Positions 1 to 6,463 of a DNA stretch of 54,684 nucleotides are shown here, in pieces; the stretch's first letter is position 1, and the number at the start of each line of letters is the position of its first letter. The notes under the pieces were generated by a model. That model was not told the DNA's origin. It worked only from the letters and a program-made list of their open reading frames with translations, and made no database searches. The stretch is from a virus: positions 1 through 54,684 of the IMG/VR virus record IMGVR_UViG_3300010399_000045. One strand, given 5' to 3'. Made by a program: the position numbers and the translations under genes.

Positions 1-2
1 AA

Positions 3-218
3 CAGGTCCAGCGTGGCGTTGACGTGAAAGAAAAGACCCAGTTCGAGGTGTCGGCCGCCTGGATGAAGTCCTGCGGACTCGGCAGCGAGGCGAAGGTGTT
101 CCCAGTGCTGCGTACGCAGCACTACCCGAAGGCGGCGGACTGGTGTGCGGTGATGGTGATCGTGGAGCGCGACGGCCGCGAGTGGACGGTCGCGCAAGGA
201 CGCGGCAAGTTTATCTGA
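3..218 (+). CDS. Hypothetical protein, 5' end outside window
   Basis: The frame is open to the window edge (reads QVQRGVDVKEKTQ...), so the gene very probably begins upstream; a GTG at 24 is the first in-window start and would give 64 residues. The product is small and soluble (WCAVMVIVERDGREWTVAQGRG) and of no recognised family. The TGA at 216-218 lies directly before the first hammerhead ribozyme, as for most genes in this region. Confidence 0.6.
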   Translation, partial: QVQRGVDVKEKTQFEVSAAWMKSCGLGSEAKVFPVLRTQHYPKAADWCAVMVIVERDGREWTVAQGRGKFI

Positions 219-285
219 GTCGAAACCGGGCCAGGGTGCCCGGTCGCGCAGCACCCGGCCCGCTGCGCCTGATGATGACAGGCCG
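219..285 (+). ncRNA. Type II hammerhead ribozyme, copy 1
   Basis: Stem II 5' strand GUC 219-221; GAA(A) 222-225; stem III 225-231/238-244 (ACCGGGC with GCCCGGU); H17 is C245, so cleavage is predicted between 245 and 246; stem I 246-252/262-268 (GCGCAGC/GCUGCGC); core CUGAUGA 269-275; U276 extra; stem II 3' strand GAC 277-279, which pairs with GUC where most copies have GGC with GCC. Loop I bases 256-260 (CGGCC) pair with 281-285 (GGCCG) as a pseudoknot. Stem II is the open helix, which defines type II. The element begins one base after the stop of the preceding gene; the RBS of the next gene follows it. Cleavage is inferred, not observed. Confidence 0.9.
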
Positions 286-300
286 ACAGGAGCAGCTGAT

Positions 301-438
301 ATGCTGCGCTTTTTGATTGTCGAGCTGTGCAAGGCGATCCTGACCGTCGTGGTTGCTGCCACCCTGGTCATGTCGTTCGGCGCGTGGCTCGTCGGAGATG
401 AACAGGAGAGACCATATGCCGCGCATGACCGACGCTGA
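301..438 (+). CDS. Small membrane protein, 45 aa
   Basis: The ATG follows an AGGAG ribosome site after hammerhead 1. It encodes 45 residues with one strongly hydrophobic segment at about residues 12-32 (AILTVVVAATLVMSFGAWLV), so a single-pass inner-membrane peptide is likely. The next gene starts inside its last codons in another frame. No family is recognised. It is the first gene of the unit between ribozymes 1 and 2. Confidence 0.55.
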   Translation: MLRFLIVELCKAILTVVVAATLVMSFGAWLVGDEQERPYAAHDRR

Positions 439-626
439 CAAGCAGCGCGCGAAGTCCGAGATGGCGTGCATGTGCCTGACCGCGGTGCGCGACTACCTTG
501 GTTCAACCCGAGGTGCCCATCTCATGGGACCGGGGGCCAAGGCGGAACTCGGCGATCCACAAGACGATCATCGTCACCACCGCCGGTGGCACCTTCAAGG
601 TGGCGGTCAGCGAGTACCCCAACTGA
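416..626 (+). CDS. Hypothetical protein, probable +1 frameshift
   Basis: The ATG at 416 has a GGAGAG ribosome site and reads MPRMTDADKQRAKSEM...CLTAVRDYL. In that frame the protein then degrades into unlikely sequence and runs into hammerhead 2, stopping at 661. The +1 frame from about 498-501 reads well (LVQPEVPISWDRG...HKTIIVTTAGGTFKVAVSEYPN) and stops at 624-626, five bases before the ribozyme, where the other genes stop. The simplest reading is one gene of about 70 residues with a +1 shift near CTTGG at 497-501: a programmed shift, a mutation or a sequencing error. A separate GTG start at 513 is the alternative. No family recognised. Confidence 0.45.
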
Positions 627-630
627 AAGA

Positions 631-699
631 GCCGAAACGCCGCAGGGTGCGGCGTCGGTAGGGAGATGGGCCGACCCTGCCCTGATGATGGCAGGCCCA
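631..699 (+). ncRNA. Type II hammerhead ribozyme, copy 2
   Basis: Stem II GCC 631-633 with GGC 690-692; GAAA 634-637; stem III 637-643/649-655 (ACGCCGC/GCGGCGU); cleavage predicted after C656; stem I 657-663/675-681 (GGUAGGG/CCCUGCC, one G-U pair); core CUGAUGA 682-688; extra U689. Loop I UGGGCC 667-672 pairs with GGCCCA 694-699. Stem I differs completely from copy 1 yet stays paired. The unshifted frame of the preceding gene would be translated into this element as far as 661. Confidence 0.9.
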
Positions 700-715
700 A
701 ACCCGGAGAGAAAAA

Positions 716-916
716 ATGAAGGTCACGATCGATCCGATCGACGTCGACTCGATCACCGTCGAGATCAGTGGTGTGCCACTTCGCCTGTCGATCGACGTGA
801 ACGATTGCCTTCGCATCGAGTCCCAGAAGGACTACCTTGGGGCCGCGGTGCTGGCCAGCAACACGGTCCTGGTGTCGTACCTGTCGCCCCCTCCGAAGAA
901 AAAGGTGCGCAAATGA
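716..916 (+). CDS. Hypothetical protein, 66 aa
   Basis: The ATG follows CCCGGAGAGAA, a purine-rich ribosome site found behind most of the ribozymes. The protein is rich in beta-type sequence (KVTIDPIDVDSITVEISGVPLRLSIDV) and ends in a basic tail PPPKKKVRK. Its stop overlaps the ATG of the next gene (ATGA), so the two are probably translationally coupled. No family is recognised. Confidence 0.65.
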   Translation: MKVTIDPIDVDSITVEISGVPLRLSIDVNDCLRIESQKDYLGAAVLASNTVLVSYLSPPPKKKVRK

Positions 917-1362
917 TCACAAAACATCAGGTCAAGGCACTCGAGCGCGAGTTCCCGGAGGGCATCCCCGCATGGATGCTGACGGGCGGCCACAGCGCCG
1001 ACCAGATCCGCGAGCTCATGACGCTGCGGCGTGCCGGCCCCGCCAGATCGGCGGAAGGGCAGGCCCCGGAGCACAACTTCAGTGTCGAACCCGAGCAGTG
1101 GGACGACGCTGTCGTGATGAACGCCGCCTACTTTCAGATCGTCATCGGGCGAAACCCGGTGACGCGCGAGCGGATGCAGTGCAAGGATCTGCCCGAAGCT
1201 GTCAACCTCGCGCGGGTGCTGCTGCACACGGTCGCCGGCCAGAGGCCGATGATCTACGCTGTCACCGCGACCGGCCGCAGCACCATGCTGGTGCCGCAGC
1301 GCTGGGAGCACTACCTCAAACTTTGGGAGAAGCATCATGGGACTGCAAAAGTTTCGGGCTGA
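913..1362 (+). CDS. Hypothetical protein, 149 aa
   Basis: The start overlaps the previous stop by four bases. The 149-residue soluble protein opens with MITKHQVKALEREFPEGIPAWMLTGGHS and has a helical C-terminal half (EHYLKLWEKHHG). No catalytic motif or known domain can be seen. It lies in the three-gene unit between ribozymes 2 and 3. Confidence 0.7.
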   Translation: MITKHQVKALEREFPEGIPAWMLTGGHSADQIRELMTLRRAGPARSAEGQAPEHNFSVEPEQWDDAVVMNAAYFQIVIGRNPVTRERMQCKDLPEAVNLARVLLHTVAGQRPMIYAVTATGRSTMLVPQRWEHYLKLWEKHHGTAKVSG

Positions 1363-1615
1363 CAAGTTCGACAAGCAGTCGGACGGTGCCGAGATAGGCG
1401 TCTCCGAGTGGCTAGGCGGCCCGACGGTCTCGCTGGTCCGCAACTGCCGCCTCGCCAACCTGGAGGGTAACATGCGTCGCACGGTCTACGCGACAGGCGA
1501 TCCCGACACGTTCTTCTCCATCCCCGCGGTGACCGTGATCGCAGGGTGCCATGTCAACGGGCACCTGACGCTCGACGAGGATTGCCTGACGGTGTTTCGT
1601 CAGTGCTACTACTGA
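1337..1615 (+). CDS. Hypothetical protein, 92 aa
   Basis: The ATG lies 26 bases inside the end of the previous gene, preceded by GGGAGAA. The product is 92 residues, with four cysteines spread along it (NCRL, GCHV, EDCL, QCYY) and no obvious metal site. Its TGA at 1613-1615 precedes ribozyme 3 by two bases. No family is recognised. Confidence 0.65.
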   Translation: MGLQKFRADKFDKQSDGAEIGVSEWLGGPTVSLVRNCRLANLEGNMRRTVYATGDPDTFFSIPAVTVIAGCHVNGHLTLDEDCLTVFRQCYY

Positions 1616-1617
1616 TC

Positions 1618-1682
1618 GCCGAAACGCCGCGGGTAGCGGCGTCGTGCCGACCTGGTCCACGGCACCTGATGATGGCAGACCA
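1618..1682 (+). ncRNA. Type II hammerhead ribozyme, copy 3
   Basis: Stem II GCC 1618-1620 with GGC 1674-1676; GAAA 1621-1624; stem III 1624-1630/1636-1642; cleavage predicted after C1643; stem I GUGCCG 1644-1649 with CGGCAC 1660-1665; core CUGAUGA 1666-1672; extra U1673. Loop I UGGUC 1653-1657 pairs with GACCA 1678-1682. Stem and loop I are almost the same as in copies 6 and 9. Confidence 0.91.
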
Positions 1683-1701
1683 AAGATTCAGGAGCAGCCC
1701 A

Positions 1702-1908
1702 ATGGGCAAGCGATACAAGATGCTGAACGGAGAAAAGATGCCGGAGTTTCGCGCGCGCTGCCAGCGGCTCGAGGAGGAGCGGCGGGCGCCACCGCCTCCG
1801 CCGAAGCCCAAGCGGGTGCGCAAGTCCCGTGCCAAGCCGAAGCCCACGCCGATCGCCGACAAGGTCGACGGTTTCGACCGCGACAACCTCGGGTTGTCCC
1901 CCGACTGA
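1702..1908 (+). CDS. Basic, proline-rich small protein, 68 aa
   Basis: The ATG follows AGGAGCAGCCC. The 68-residue product has a helical start (EFRARCQRLEEERRA) followed by a run of prolines and Lys/Arg (PPPPPKPKRVRKSRAKPKP), so it is very basic and could bind nucleic acid or RNA; this is inference only. It is the only gene between ribozymes 3 and 4, so self-cleavage would leave it as a monocistronic message. Confidence 0.65.
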   Translation: MGKRYKMLNGEKMPEFRARCQRLEEERRAPPPPPKPKRVRKSRAKPKPTPIADKVDGFDRDNLGLSPD

Positions 1909-1977
1909 TTGCCGAAACCCGGACCAGATGTCCGGGTCCGCGCGGCGGTGGTTCCCCGCGCGCTGAAGAGGCAAACC
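1909..1977 (+). ncRNA. Type II hammerhead ribozyme, copy 4 (variant core)
   Basis: Stem II has five pairs, UUGCC 1909-1913 with GGCAA 1970-1974; GAAA 1914-1917; stem III 1917-1924/1930-1937; cleavage predicted after C1938; stem I CGCGCGG 1939-1945 with CCGCGCG 1956-1962; core CUGAAGA 1963-1969 (position 7 is A; the family tolerates any base there). Unlike all other copies there is no extra U between core and stem II, so this copy is closest to the classical consensus. The pseudoknot is weaker: GGUU 1950-1953 with AACC 1974-1977, partly competing with stem II. Confidence 0.87.
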
Positions 1978-1994
1978 CCCGGAGAGATCAAAAG

Positions 1995-2423
1995 ATGATC
2001 AAACATGATGACCACCCGTTCAAGCCGGGCGTGAAGGTCGCGGTGATCAGCGCCTACGGCACCAAGCGCACCTTCCGCGAGGACGAGGTCGCCAAGGTTC
2101 ACAAGACCGGGCGCTTCTCTCTGCAGCAGACGGGTGCGCAGTGGCGCGTGGAGCACGGCACGATCACATACGGCGGGCCGCGTGTCTGGTACGCCGAGCA
2201 ACCGGCCCAGTCTGGTCGCCGCTTCCGCGACCGGGTGCGAGTCCTCGACGAGTCATTCCTCGCCGAGATCGAGGTGGAGAAGGCTGAGGAGGCGCGGCGT
2301 ACGCGCGTGATCGAGGCGGTTCGGACAGCTGAGAAGTTTCTGGGTGGGCGATCGCAGGATCGCCTGACCGACTGGCAGCTCGAGGCACTCGAGACCTTCA
2401 ACAACCTGTGCAAGGAGCACTGA
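1995..2423 (+). CDS. Hypothetical protein, 142 aa
   Basis: The ATG follows CCCGGAGAGATCAAAAG. The first half looks beta-rich (VKVAVISAYGTKRTFREDEVAKVHKTGRFSL, WRVEHGTITYGG); the second half is a charged helix (FLAEIEVEKAEEARRTRVIEAV) ending in LTDWQLEALETFNNLCKEH. No known domain can be named. It is followed after five bases by the next gene in the same ribozyme-bounded unit. Confidence 0.7.
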   Translation: MIKHDDHPFKPGVKVAVISAYGTKRTFREDEVAKVHKTGRFSLQQTGAQWRVEHGTITYGGPRVWYAEQPAQSGRRFRDRVRVLDESFLAEIEVEKAEEARRTRVIEAVRTAEKFLGGRSQDRLTDWQLEALETFNNLCKEH

Positions 2424-2428
2424 TACAC

Positions 2429-2686
2429 ATGAGCGAGATTATCACCCGAATTGTGGAGCTTGGAAACGCCATGAAAGTTGCCCGGGAACGAAGCGAACTC
2501 GACCGCCTCTACGAGAAGGCGCGTGCCTACGGCGAGATGGTTGTCGACTATGAAGACGACGCCGACCCGGACACGATCTACGACGCGTGGATCCGGGCAG
2601 CGCGCAAGGCGCTCGAGCATGAGCCCGACCGTGCGCTCGCCGAGCAGGCTGCTTCCAAGGTCGCGCAGGCGTTCGCGCAGCCCTGA
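2429..2686 (+). CDS. Hypothetical helical protein, 85 aa
   Basis: The start at 2429 (MSEIITRIVELG) was chosen over the upstream in-frame start at 2408 because GGAG at 2414-2417 lies at a fair distance and the longer form overlaps the previous gene. The protein is all-helical and acidic in the middle (VVDYEDDADPDTIYDAWIRAARKALEHEPDRALAEQAASKVAQAF). No family is recognised. The stop is seven bases before ribozyme 5. Confidence 0.65.
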   Translation: MSEIITRIVELGNAMKVARERSELDRLYEKARAYGEMVVDYEDDADPDTIYDAWIRAARKALEHEPDRALAEQAASKVAQAFAQP

Positions 2687-2693
2687 AAGAATC

Positions 2694-2758
2694 GCCGAAA
2701 CCGGGCACCTAGCCCGGTCGTGCGGGGGTGAGCTCCCCGCGCCTGATGATGGCAGCTC
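2694..2758 (+). ncRNA. Type II hammerhead ribozyme, copy 5
   Basis: Stem II GCC 2694-2696 with GGC 2751-2753; GAAA 2697-2700; stem III ACCGGGC 2700-2706 with GCCCGGU 2712-2718; cleavage predicted after C2719; stem I GUGCGGGG 2720-2727 with CCCCGCGC 2735-2742; core CUGAUGA 2743-2749; extra U2750. Loop I GAGCU 2730-2734 pairs with AGCUC 2754-2758. Positions 2696-2758 are identical to 5376-5438 in copy 8. Confidence 0.91.
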
Positions 2759-2776
2759 TACCTACGGAGAGAACAG

Positions 2777-3766
2777 ATGACCGCAGCTGTAGAGACGATG
2801 GCCTGGACCGGTCAGACACCGTGGCACGGCGAGGGGTTCAAGGTCGACAACAACCTGACGCCCGAGCAGATGGTCGCCGCGGCGAAGATCAACTGGACCG
2901 TGTCCAAGCGCAAGGCCTTCTTCGAGCACGACGGTCAGATGGTACCGGCAAAGGATGAATACGCGCTGGTGCGCGACAGCGACGGCTTCAAGCTGTCGAT
3001 GGTCGGTGCCGGCTACAAACCCGTCCAGAACGCCGACGCCATGGACTTCTTCAAGCGCTTCGTCGACGCCGGTCACATGACGATGGAGACGGCCGGCGCC
3101 CTGTGGAATGGCCGCTACGTGTGGGGCCTCGCGCGGGTCGGCAAGGACTTCAAGCTGGGTAACAAGGACGAGGTGCGCGCGTATCTGCTCCTGTCGTCGC
3201 CGCACGTGCACGGCCGGTCGTTGAATATCCAGTTCACGACCGTGCGTGTCGTGTGCTGGAACACCCTCACGATGGCGCTCGGCGCCAAGCTGGACGGTGG
3301 CAAGGGCAAGGGGTTCCGTGTGCCACACTCGATCGCCTGGAACGATAAGGTGAAGGAGCAGGCGCAGGAGGCCTTCGGGCTCGCCGCGGAGCAGATGGTC
3401 CAATTCAAGGAGGCGGCGACAGTCCTCGTCAAGAAGAAGGCCGCGACGGCCGAGGTCGAGGAGTACTTCTGCGAGGTGATGCGGTACGATCCGAAGGAGA
3501 ACACCCGCAAGAAGAAGGCGGACGGGTCGGAGCGCGAGCCGAGGTCCCTGCCGAAGTTCCGCGCGGCGCTCGAGCACAGCCCCGGCCAGCAGCTGGCGCC
3601 GGCGCTCGGCACCTGGTGGGGCGCCCTGAACGCCGTCACCTTCGTGATCGATCACGAGATCGGTCGCGACCGCACGACGGCCCTGCGCAACGCCTGGATG
3701 GGTCACACCGCAGGCATCAAGCGGCGGGCCCTCGACCTGGCCCTGCAGAAGGCCGTGAAGTCCTGA
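2777..3766 (+). CDS. DUF932 phage/plasmid-like protein
   Basis: A 329-residue member of the DUF932 (phage/plasmid-like, TIGR03299) family. Family signs are the N-terminal TMAWTGQTPWHGEGFKV, the central TTVRVVCWNTLTMALG at about residues 155-170, and the C-terminal GTWWGALNAVTFVIDHEIGRDR. Proteins of this family are common on phages and plasmids; their biochemical role is unknown. It is the largest gene of the ribozyme-punctuated region and stands alone between copies 5 and 6, so processing would give it its own message. Confidence 0.9.
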   Translation: MTAAVETMAWTGQTPWHGEGFKVDNNLTPEQMVAAAKINWTVSKRKAFFEHDGQMVPAKDEYALVRDSDGFKLSMVGAGYKPVQNADAMDFFKRFVDAGHMTMETAGALWNGRYVWGLARVGKDFKLGNKDEVRAYLLLSSPHVHGRSLNIQFTTVRVVCWNTLTMALGAKLDGGKGKGFRVPHSIAWNDKVKEQAQEAFGLAAEQMVQFKEAATVLVKKKAATAEVEEYFCEVMRYDPKENTRKKKADGSEREPRSLPKFRAALEHSPGQQLAPALGTWWGALNAVTFVIDHEIGRDRTTALRNAWMGHTAGIKRRALDLALQKAVKS

Positions 3767-3769
3767 ATT

Positions 3770-3842
3770 GCCGAAACCTGCGGGGCCCGACAGCCCCCAG
3801 GTCGTGCCGATCTGGTCCACGGCACCTGATGATGGCAGACCA
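3770..3842 (+). ncRNA. Type II hammerhead ribozyme, copy 6
   Basis: Stem II GCC 3770-3772 with GGC 3834-3836; GAAA 3773-3776; long stem III 3776-3780/3798-3802 continuing across a bulged C3781 into GGGG 3782-3785 with CCCC 3794-3797; cleavage predicted after C3803; stem I GUGCCG 3804-3809 with CGGCAC 3820-3825; core CUGAUGA 3826-3832; extra U3833. Loop I UGGUC 3813-3817 pairs with GACCA 3838-3842. Confidence 0.9.
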
Positions 3843-3867
3843 AAAAAGTGGAGAGGAAAAGCAGGTC

Positions 3868-4179
3868 ATGGCTGAGATCCACATCACCCTGAACGAGGAT
3901 TCGTACTACAAGTGCCTGACTGACGTCGGTCTTCTAGATCTGATGGCCGTTGCGCACGTCGACCGCGTTGGTGACAACTATCACGTGCGTTTGACCCACA
4001 AGGATCTGGAACAGCTCCTGAAAGGTGAAAAGATCAGCCCAGACGAGTACGCGCACGAATTAGCCTGCCAGCTTGTTCGTCAAAGCCGGCCCAAGAAGAC
4101 GAAAAGTTACCTACTTAGTGCGGCCGTTGTCGTGTGGGCCACGGCGAGCGTACTCCTATTGTTCTTGGCGTATCAATAA
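3868..4179 (+). CDS. Small tail-anchored membrane protein, 103 aa
   Basis: The ATG follows GGAGAGGAAAAGCAGGTC after ribozyme 6. The first 80 residues are soluble (MAEIHITLNEDSYYKCLTDVGLL...), and the last 22 form one transmembrane segment (LLSAAVVVWATASVLLLFLAYQ) preceded by a basic stretch (RPKKTKS), so the soluble domain probably faces the cytoplasm. It is slightly less GC-rich than its neighbours. No family is recognised; it is the only gene between ribozymes 6 and 7. Confidence 0.7.
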   Translation: MAEIHITLNEDSYYKCLTDVGLLDLMAVAHVDRVGDNYHVRLTHKDLEQLLKGEKISPDEYAHELACQLVRQSRPKKTKSYLLSAAVVVWATASVLLLFLAYQ

Positions 4180-4182
4180 ATG

Positions 4183-4255
4183 GCCGAAACCCAGGTCTTC
4201 CAGTGTACCTGGGTCGTCGCGGGCTGGGTACCCGCGGCCTGATGATGGCAACCCA
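4183..4255 (+). ncRNA. Type II hammerhead ribozyme, copy 7
   Basis: Stem II GCC 4183-4185 with GGC 4247-4249; GAAA 4186-4189; stem III ACCCAGGU 4189-4196 with ACCUGGGU 4207-4214; cleavage predicted after C4215; stem I 4216-4223/4231-4238 (eight pairs, unlike any other copy); core CUGAUGA 4239-4245; extra U4246. Loop I UGGGU 4225-4229 pairs with ACCCA 4251-4255. Stem I and the pseudoknot both differ from copy 6 but stay complementary. Confidence 0.91.
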
Positions 4256-4271
4256 AACCCGGAGAGAAACG

Positions 4272-5177
4272 ATGTTAAAGAGCTACGAGCAGCGCGCGCA
4301 GGAGTACCTGGGTCGCGACCTCGCGGGCCTCACCGCGTACCTGCAGGGCTGCAGGGTCGACATGCACGAGCCCGACGAGCAGGGTGTCAAGGCAAGTGTA
4401 GTCGGCAGTCACCTGGACAACTCGTTCGGCAATACCGGCACCAACGACGAGCTGGTTGTGCTCCTCGACCGCGACGGCAAGCCACAGGAACGTTTTAACC
4501 TGGCTACACTGATCGCGCTGGCACGGCTCGCCGACCTCGGGTCCTTGATCCCGCGCGAGTATCAGCTGACGCCCCTGCAGATCACGATGCTCCTGCACTA
4601 CCACGCGATCGTTACACCCTACGGCCGCGGCGAGCCGGAGCACGCCAACTCGCCGGCCGTGCGGCAGCAGCGGGAAGCGATGGTGACGATGGGCCTGCTG
4701 TACGCGACCGACGAGTTCCCGTCAGGCTACAGGACGACCGAGGCCGGGCGCCGGCACGTCGAGCGCCTGACGCAGATGAGCCCGGGGCGCGCGTCTGACA
4801 GCACCCCGCTCGACGAGCTGTTCGATGAGCGTGAGCGGCAGCAGAACAACATGATCTTCGCTGCCGCGAATATCAGGGCGCACGCGGAGGCGTTCCGTGA
4901 GGTGACCGACCGCATCGTGAACATCCTCATGACCGGCGGCGGTGGGCACGACGAGGTCATCGACGAGACGGAGGTCATGAACACCGACACCTACGTCGAC
5001 CATGTGCTCATGACCGAGGCGGCTGGCAAGATCGACGAGAAACGCCGGCGTGTCTCCAAGCTCGAGCAGTTGCTGTGTCAGATCGTCGACGCCTACTTTG
5101 GGAAACAGCCTATTCGCGATGCCATCGCTGAGGCACGTGAACTCGTCAAGGACGTGCCACGGGAGGTCAGGTCGTGA
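4272..5177 (+). CDS. Hypothetical protein with winged-helix-like middle, 301 aa
   Basis: The ATG follows CCCGGAGAGAAACG. The protein is 301 residues. The middle (about residues 96-170: LTPLQITMLLHYHAIVTPYG...MVTMGLLYATDEFPSGYRTTEAGRRHVERL) resembles the arrangement of a winged-helix domain in which a short hairpin leads into a final helix, but this is a weak structural guess. The C-terminal half is a long charged helix region. No named family. Its TGA overlaps the GTG start of the next gene. Confidence 0.7.
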   Translation: MLKSYEQRAQEYLGRDLAGLTAYLQGCRVDMHEPDEQGVKASVVGSHLDNSFGNTGTNDELVVLLDRDGKPQERFNLATLIALARLADLGSLIPREYQLTPLQITMLLHYHAIVTPYGRGEPEHANSPAVRQQREAMVTMGLLYATDEFPSGYRTTEAGRRHVERLTQMSPGRASDSTPLDELFDERERQQNNMIFAAANIRAHAEAFREVTDRIVNILMTGGGGHDEVIDETEVMNTDTYVDHVLMTEAAGKIDEKRRRVSKLEQLLCQIVDAYFGKQPIRDAIAEARELVKDVPREVRS

Positions 5178-5392
5178 AGGACGACCTGGTCTGCATCAGG
5201 CCCAGCGCTGGAGGAAACCTCACCTGGGCCAGCAGGGCTGCGTGCATACGCAGCCTGCGCGAGTTCAGCCCGGCCCCGCGGGCTGCGCACCGTGTCGTCC
5301 GGTTCTGGTCGACCCGGTATGGTAAATGGCGGTATTGTCGAGTCCTAGACCCGACTCGGTGCCGCAAACAGAAGTCGAAACCGGGCACCTAG
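5174..5392 (+). CDS. Hypothetical basic protein whose stop lies in a ribozyme, 72 aa
   Basis: GTG start in a GTGA overlap with the previous stop. The 72-residue product is basic and rich in Arg, Trp and Cys (WSTRYGKWRYCRVLDPTRCRKQ). Its last nine codons encode the stem II strand, the GAAA and half of stem III of ribozyme 8, and its TAG (5390-5392) lies at the end of loop III. A ribosome finishing this gene would therefore cover and unfold the ribozyme. No family is recognised. Confidence 0.6.
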   Translation: MKDDLVCIRPSAGGNLTWASRAACIRSLREFSPAPRAAHRVVRFWSTRYGKWRYCRVLDPTRCRKQKSKPGT

Positions 5393-5440
5393 CCCGGTCG
5401 TGCGGGGGTGAGCTCCCCGCGCCTGATGATGGCAGCTCAC
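5374..5440 (+). ncRNA. Type II hammerhead ribozyme, copy 8 (overlaps a stop codon)
   Basis: Stem II GUC 5374-5376 with GGC 5431-5433 (one U-G pair); GAAA 5377-5380; stem III 5380-5386/5392-5398; cleavage predicted after C5399; stem I GUGCGGGG 5400-5407 with CCCCGCGC 5415-5422; core CUGAUGA 5423-5429; extra U5430. The pseudoknot is the longest of the set: GUGAGCU 5408-5414 with AGCUCAC 5434-5440. The upstream gene ends inside loop III, seven bases before the scissile bond. Confidence 0.91.
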
Positions 5441-5464
5441 AGAACATGGAACCCGGAGAGAACC

Positions 5465-6256
5465 ATGCAGGATAACAACAAGATCATCGACAAGATCCGC
5501 AAGGTGCTGGCCCTCACGTCCTCGCCGAACGAGGGTGAGGCGGCGAGCGCGGCAGCACGCGTGCAGGAGATGCTCGCCAAGTACAACCTTCAGCTCGGCG
5601 ACGTCATCGAGAAGAAGGCGGACGAGGCGATCCAGATCTACAAGGGCATGCGCACGCCTTCCCGGCCCTGGTGCCGGCAGATCGCGGTAGCGACCGCCAG
5701 TCTGTACTTCTGCCGCTACTACTACACGTTCGTCAAGGAGGGTGCCGCGCGCAAGTGCGGCTACATCCGCTACGACGAGCACTATTTCGTCGGCCGTCCG
5801 CACAACGCGGCGGTCGCCATGATGATGTTTGAGTACCTGACCAAGACTGTCGAGCGGTTGGCGGTCGCGGGCAGCAAGTCGGTGCCGGCCACCGAGCGGA
5901 CCTCCTACATGACCTCGTTCCGCACAGCCTGCGCCCTGCGCCTGAACGCCCGCATCTACGCCCGGCTCACCGAGACCATCAAGTCGGCGACCCGCAGCAC
6001 CGAGGTCAATGGTAGCGGCGGTGCCCCCAGCAGCAACCTCCCCGCGCTCGCCAGCCTGTACCAGCAGGCGAAGCAGGAACTGCAGGAGTTCATGGATGAG
6101 AACTTCAGCAAGAACAGTATCAAAGAGAAGGTGACCAAGGTCGTCTACAACCACAGCAAAGGTACCCAGGACGGCGACAAGGCCGGTTCCTCGATCGGCC
6201 TCGACCAACAGGTCGGTGCGGGTGGCAAGCCCTCCGCACTGATCGGGAGGACCTGA
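5465..6256 (+). CDS. DUF2786 domain protein
   Basis: The ATG follows CCCGGAGAGAACC. A 263-residue protein whose first 45 residues (IIDKIRKVLALTSSPNEGEA..AAARVQEMLAKYNL) are a clear DUF2786 domain. The middle (PWCRQIAVATASLYFCRYYYTF.., EHYFVGRPHNAAVAMMMFEYL) matches the companion domain usually found after DUF2786. Such proteins are frequent in phages and mobile elements; the function is unknown. It is followed after two bases by a small gene in the same unit. Confidence 0.85.
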   Translation: MQDNNKIIDKIRKVLALTSSPNEGEAASAAARVQEMLAKYNLQLGDVIEKKADEAIQIYKGMRTPSRPWCRQIAVATASLYFCRYYYTFVKEGAARKCGYIRYDEHYFVGRPHNAAVAMMMFEYLTKTVERLAVAGSKSVPATERTSYMTSFRTACALRLNARIYARLTETIKSATRSTEVNGSGGAPSSNLPALASLYQQAKQELQEFMDENFSKNSIKEKVTKVVYNHSKGTQDGDKAGSSIGLDQQVGAGGKPSALIGRT

Positions 6257-6258
6257 TC

Positions 6259-6462
6259 ATGGCTCGAATGATCGTCAGCGAGCGCGAGCGCCTGCTTCAC
6301 GGCGCCGTCCACGACCTCAGCAGCGCATTGCAGCACGTGCTGCGCGCGATCGACCTGTCGCAGGCGAACGGCGACGCGAGTGTCACCGTTCGCCAACCCC
6401 TGATCGAGGCACTCGCGTGCATCGACACAAGCCGCATCGAACTGGAAGGATTCATCGGATAA
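6259..6462 (+). CDS. Hypothetical helical protein, 67 aa
   Basis: The ATG is two bases after the stop of the DUF2786 gene. The product is 67 residues, all-helical (RERLLHGAVHDLSSALQHVLRAIDLSQ). No family is recognised. Its TAA is one base before ribozyme 9. Confidence 0.65.
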   Translation: MARMIVSERERLLHGAVHDLSSALQHVLRAIDLSQANGDASVTVRQPLIEALACIDTSRIELEGFIG

Positions 6463-6463
6463 A

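Noticed and set aside
466-1362. Long plus-strand frame starting at 466
   Set aside because: Only its last 149 residues (from 913) look like protein; the upstream part crosses ribozyme 2 and the gene at 716 in another frame.
2762-3820. Minus-strand frame of 352 codons opposite the DUF932 gene
   Set aside because: It is a shadow frame caused by high GC at the third codon position; the plus-strand gene has clear family motifs.
5345-6208. Minus-strand frame of 287 codons opposite the DUF2786 gene
   Set aside because: Shadow of the plus-strand gene; it would run through ribozyme 8 and has a low-complexity Leu/Val/Ala composition.
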